Positions 62,217 to 64,000 of a stretch of DNA of 64,000 bases are shown piece by piece. A program made the translations under genes and the position numbers. Each line of letters begins with the position of its first letter. Position 1 is the stretch's first letter. The DNA is from Petrocella atlantisensis (GTDB taxonomy: Bacteria > Bacillota > Clostridia > Lachnospirales > Vallitaleaceae). The notes under the pieces were generated by a model that saw only the letters and a program-made list of their open reading frames with translations, ran no database searches and was not told the DNA's origin. The stretch lies in NCBI RefSeq assembly GCF_900538275.1, contig NZ_LR130778.1, positions 558,001-622,000 on the forward strand, read 5' to 3'.

Positions 62217-62240
62217 AAAAGCATTTTAGCTTTTTTAGGC
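62217..62240 (-). terminator. Weak stem-loop after the GGDEF-EAL gene
   Basis: AAAGC and GCTTT pair around six bases in an AT-rich stretch, with a T-containing tail on the minus strand. The evidence for termination is thin. Confidence 0.3.
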
Positions 62241-62250
62241 TCTATATGCA

Positions 62251-64000
62251 CTAATAATTCCGAAGTAATTCTAGCGCATCTTCTTCAAGGAGTGGTTTAC
62301 TAAACAAGTAGCCTTGAATTGTAGTGCAATCTACGGTCTTTAAGTAGTTCAATTGAAATTGTTCTTCAACACCTTCTGCTACAACCCTAAAGTTTAGTTT
62401 ATGAGCTATATCGATAATCGCCCTAGTAAAAAAATGATTCTCACCTTCATTTAGAATATCGTCAATGAAAGCTTTGTCAATTTTAAGGGTGGAAATGGGC
62501 AGCTTTCTGAGGTAAGTTAAAGATGAAAAACCTGTACCAAAATCATCTAAGGCAATATCAATACCTATTTCAGATAACATCTTCAATTGTCGGCTCACCA
62601 AGTCGAAGGATTTGATTAGAACCGTTTCTGTCACTTCAAATTCAAGCCACTTAGAGTTAATCCCTTCAGCTTTAATAATGGTTTTTACAATTTCAACAAA
62701 ATCTGAATGTAATAACTGAACGACTGAAATATTCACAGCAACTTTTATAAAATCACGATTTAATCCATTGATGCGTTTAGCAAATCTTGCAGCTTCTTCT
62801 ATAACCCATTTCCCGATTTCTACGATATCACCGGTTGACTCTGCTATCGGAATAAAACTAAAAGGTGGCACAGATCCTAAAATATGACTGTTCCATCTAA
62901 GCAAGGCTTCATAACCAACTATAGTATTGGTTTTACTGTTATATTGTGGTTGATAGACTAAATGAAATTCATTTTTTATTAATGCATGTTTTAATGCATT
63001 GGTCAGATTAATCTTTGCTGACATCTCCTGATTCATCTTGAGGTCAAAGCGACTTGCTTTAGCTTTACCTATTGACTTCATTTTGTACATGGCCATATCC
63101 GCTCTAATAAGCAGTTCATCATAGGACATACCATCATCAGGATAAATAGCATAACCAATGCTTGCTGTAACAAACAATTGCTTTCCACTGATTTCTAAGC
63201 TGTTATTAATTTTATCCATTAAACCATCAATATAATTATTACAATCAAAGCTTTCATCTATGGCAATGAGACAGATAAACTCATCACCACCAATACGACC
63301 AATCGTACCTATATCCTGTACATAAGATTTAAATATATCACTAACTTCTTGTAACAATTGATCGCCTATTTGGTGGCCATGGGCTGTATTAATATAATTA
63401 AAATTGTCTATGTCAATAAAGGCCATCATCACTTTTGTATGAAGTCTATCGGAATTCTTAATCAATTTTTCAAAATATTCCTCCATATGAAGACGATTCG
63501 GCAGTTTTGTCAAGAAATCATTATATGCTAAATAGTTTATTTTTTCCTGTTGTTCTATGAGTTCCTCATTTTGAGCTTTGAGTTCCTCTTCTGACGCCGT
63601 TAATGCTTCATAGGTCGATAGCAGCTCTACATGCTCTACTTCTAGATCTTTCTGTACTTTTTTTCGCATTATAACGTTATAGCTTAAAATGATTACAAAG
63701 GCTAACAGTATCAGCGTAATACCGGAATAGATTAAAATAATTTCCCTATGTAATTCGTAATACGATACCGGACGGTTGATGACAACGCTTCCTTCTGGTA
63801 AATTATGTGTTTCAATATTGTTCTTTTCAAGATACTTATAATCAAAACCATAATAAAAGGATTTTGTATCGACTGTCTTCAAAGATTTAATGGGTTCGCC
63901 TTCAATAAGCTCGATTGCCAAACCAGCGCCATAGTCCCCTTGCATCGTGCCACTTAACAAACTACCTCCAATAACACCATAACCCAATAAATATTCGTAG
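62251..64000 (-). CDS. Membrane GGDEF-EAL protein (5' end beyond the window)
   Basis: Residues seen (about 583) contain, in order, the end of an extracytoplasmic substrate-binding-like domain (GYGVIGGSLLSGTMQGDYGAG), one membrane helix (ILIYSGITLILLAFVIIL), a coiled linker, a GGDEF domain with an intact GGDEF (RIGGDEFICL), and an EAL domain with EALLRW, EVTETVL, DDFGTGFSSL, KIDKAFI and VAEGVEE. The reading frame stays open to base 64000, so the true start is outside. Both c-di-GMP synthesis and breakdown motifs look intact. Confidence 0.92.
   Translation of the reverse strand, partial: YEYLLGYGVIGGSLLSGTMQGDYGAGLAIELIEGEPIKSLKTVDTKSFYYGFDYKYLEKNNIETHNLPEGSVVINRPVSYYELHREIILIYSGITLILLAFVIILSYNVIMRKKVQKDLEVEHVELLSTYEALTASEEELKAQNEELIEQQEKINYLAYNDFLTKLPNRLHMEEYFEKLIKNSDRLHTKVMMAFIDIDNFNYINTAHGHQIGDQLLQEVSDIFKSYVQDIGTIGRIGGDEFICLIAIDESFDCNNYIDGLMDKINNSLEISGKQLFVTASIGYAIYPDDGMSYDELLIRADMAMYKMKSIGKAKASRFDLKMNQEMSAKINLTNALKHALIKNEFHLVYQPQYNSKTNTIVGYEALLRWNSHILGSVPPFSFIPIAESTGDIVEIGKWVIEEAARFAKRINGLNRDFIKVAVNISVVQLLHSDFVEIVKTIIKAEGINSKWLEFEVTETVLIKSFDLVSRQLKMLSEIGIDIALDDFGTGFSSLTYLRKLPISTLKIDKAFIDDILNEGENHFFTRAIIDIAHKLNFRVVAEGVEEQFQLNYLKTVDCTTIQGYLFSKPLLEEDALELLRNY

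Overview
The window is a low-GC, gene-dense segment of a Gram-positive anaerobe. The content (ClpC/McsAB, a glycyl-radical NrdD, a ThiT energy-coupling transporter, PurF of the Bacillus type, an M29 peptidase, AGGAGG ribosome-binding sites and many short intrinsic terminators) points to class Clostridia, probably the Lachnospirales; the exact genus is inference. Nearly all genes lie on the minus strand. Plus-strand genes are two kinds of insertion sequence and three isolated genes.

Layout. 1-1000: feoA and the start of feoB, with three Fur-box-like palindromes. 1185-5541: a three-gene ABC sugar importer with its own LacI regulator. 5715-12111: radA, a small conserved-looking protein, and clpC-mcsB-mcsA headed by a zinc-ribbon gene where ctsR would usually be. 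12117-15435: a TlpA/CcdA thiol-redox pair and a YxlEFG-like ABC exporter. 15540-17153: an IS91-like (HUH) element with a broken small zinc-ribbon gene. 17318-22136: a class I/II aminotransferase and a two-component system, separated by an IS110 element. 23179-24465: structured repeats, then thiT behind a TPP riboswitch. 24593-25821: a frameshifted EAL-HDOD gene. 25845-32850: the purKECFMND operon behind a promoter with PurBox-like sites. 32940-39251: a membrane protein, two large peptidases and a free-methionine sulfoxide reductase. 39444-43345: dfrA-thyA-nrdD behind paired NrdR boxes. 43476-47997: hflX, a TPR lipoprotein, the second IS110 copy and a small membrane protein. 48005-52047: rarA, a 694-bp intergenic region full of RNA-like structure, and lysA with a TrmB-type regulator. 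52109-55721: a redox-enzyme/MarR/DUF1499 operon and a DUF445 protein. 55749-62115: a compact folate cluster (folE-pabA-pabB-pabC-HD protein-folP-folBK) preceded by a TtcA-like gene. 62251-64000: a GGDEF-EAL protein that runs off the window.

How the genes work together. The purine, folate, thymidylate and ribonucleotide reductase genes form a nucleotide and one-carbon theme: FolE through FolP/FolBK make dihydropteroate precursors, DHFR and ThyA use the folate, and NrdD supplies deoxynucleotides anaerobically. Each block carries its own recognisable control site (PurBox-like, NrdR box, TPP riboswitch, Fur box, LacI and TrmB palindromes).

The most unusual material is non-coding. Two ~150-bp repeats (23179-23332 and 49486-49638) and a shorter inverted third form (23445-23505) share a folded architecture with compensatory changes, and 49718-49912 holds two more large hairpin structures. 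The two IS110 copies are nearly identical, have 2-bp CT cores, sit 6-7 bp before start codons, and carry long non-coding left ends of the kind that encode bridge RNAs. All reading-frame breaks in the window (both IS110 copies, the IS91-associated ORF, the EAL-HDOD gene) fall in short homopolymers, which suggests sequence-quality errors as much as real decay.
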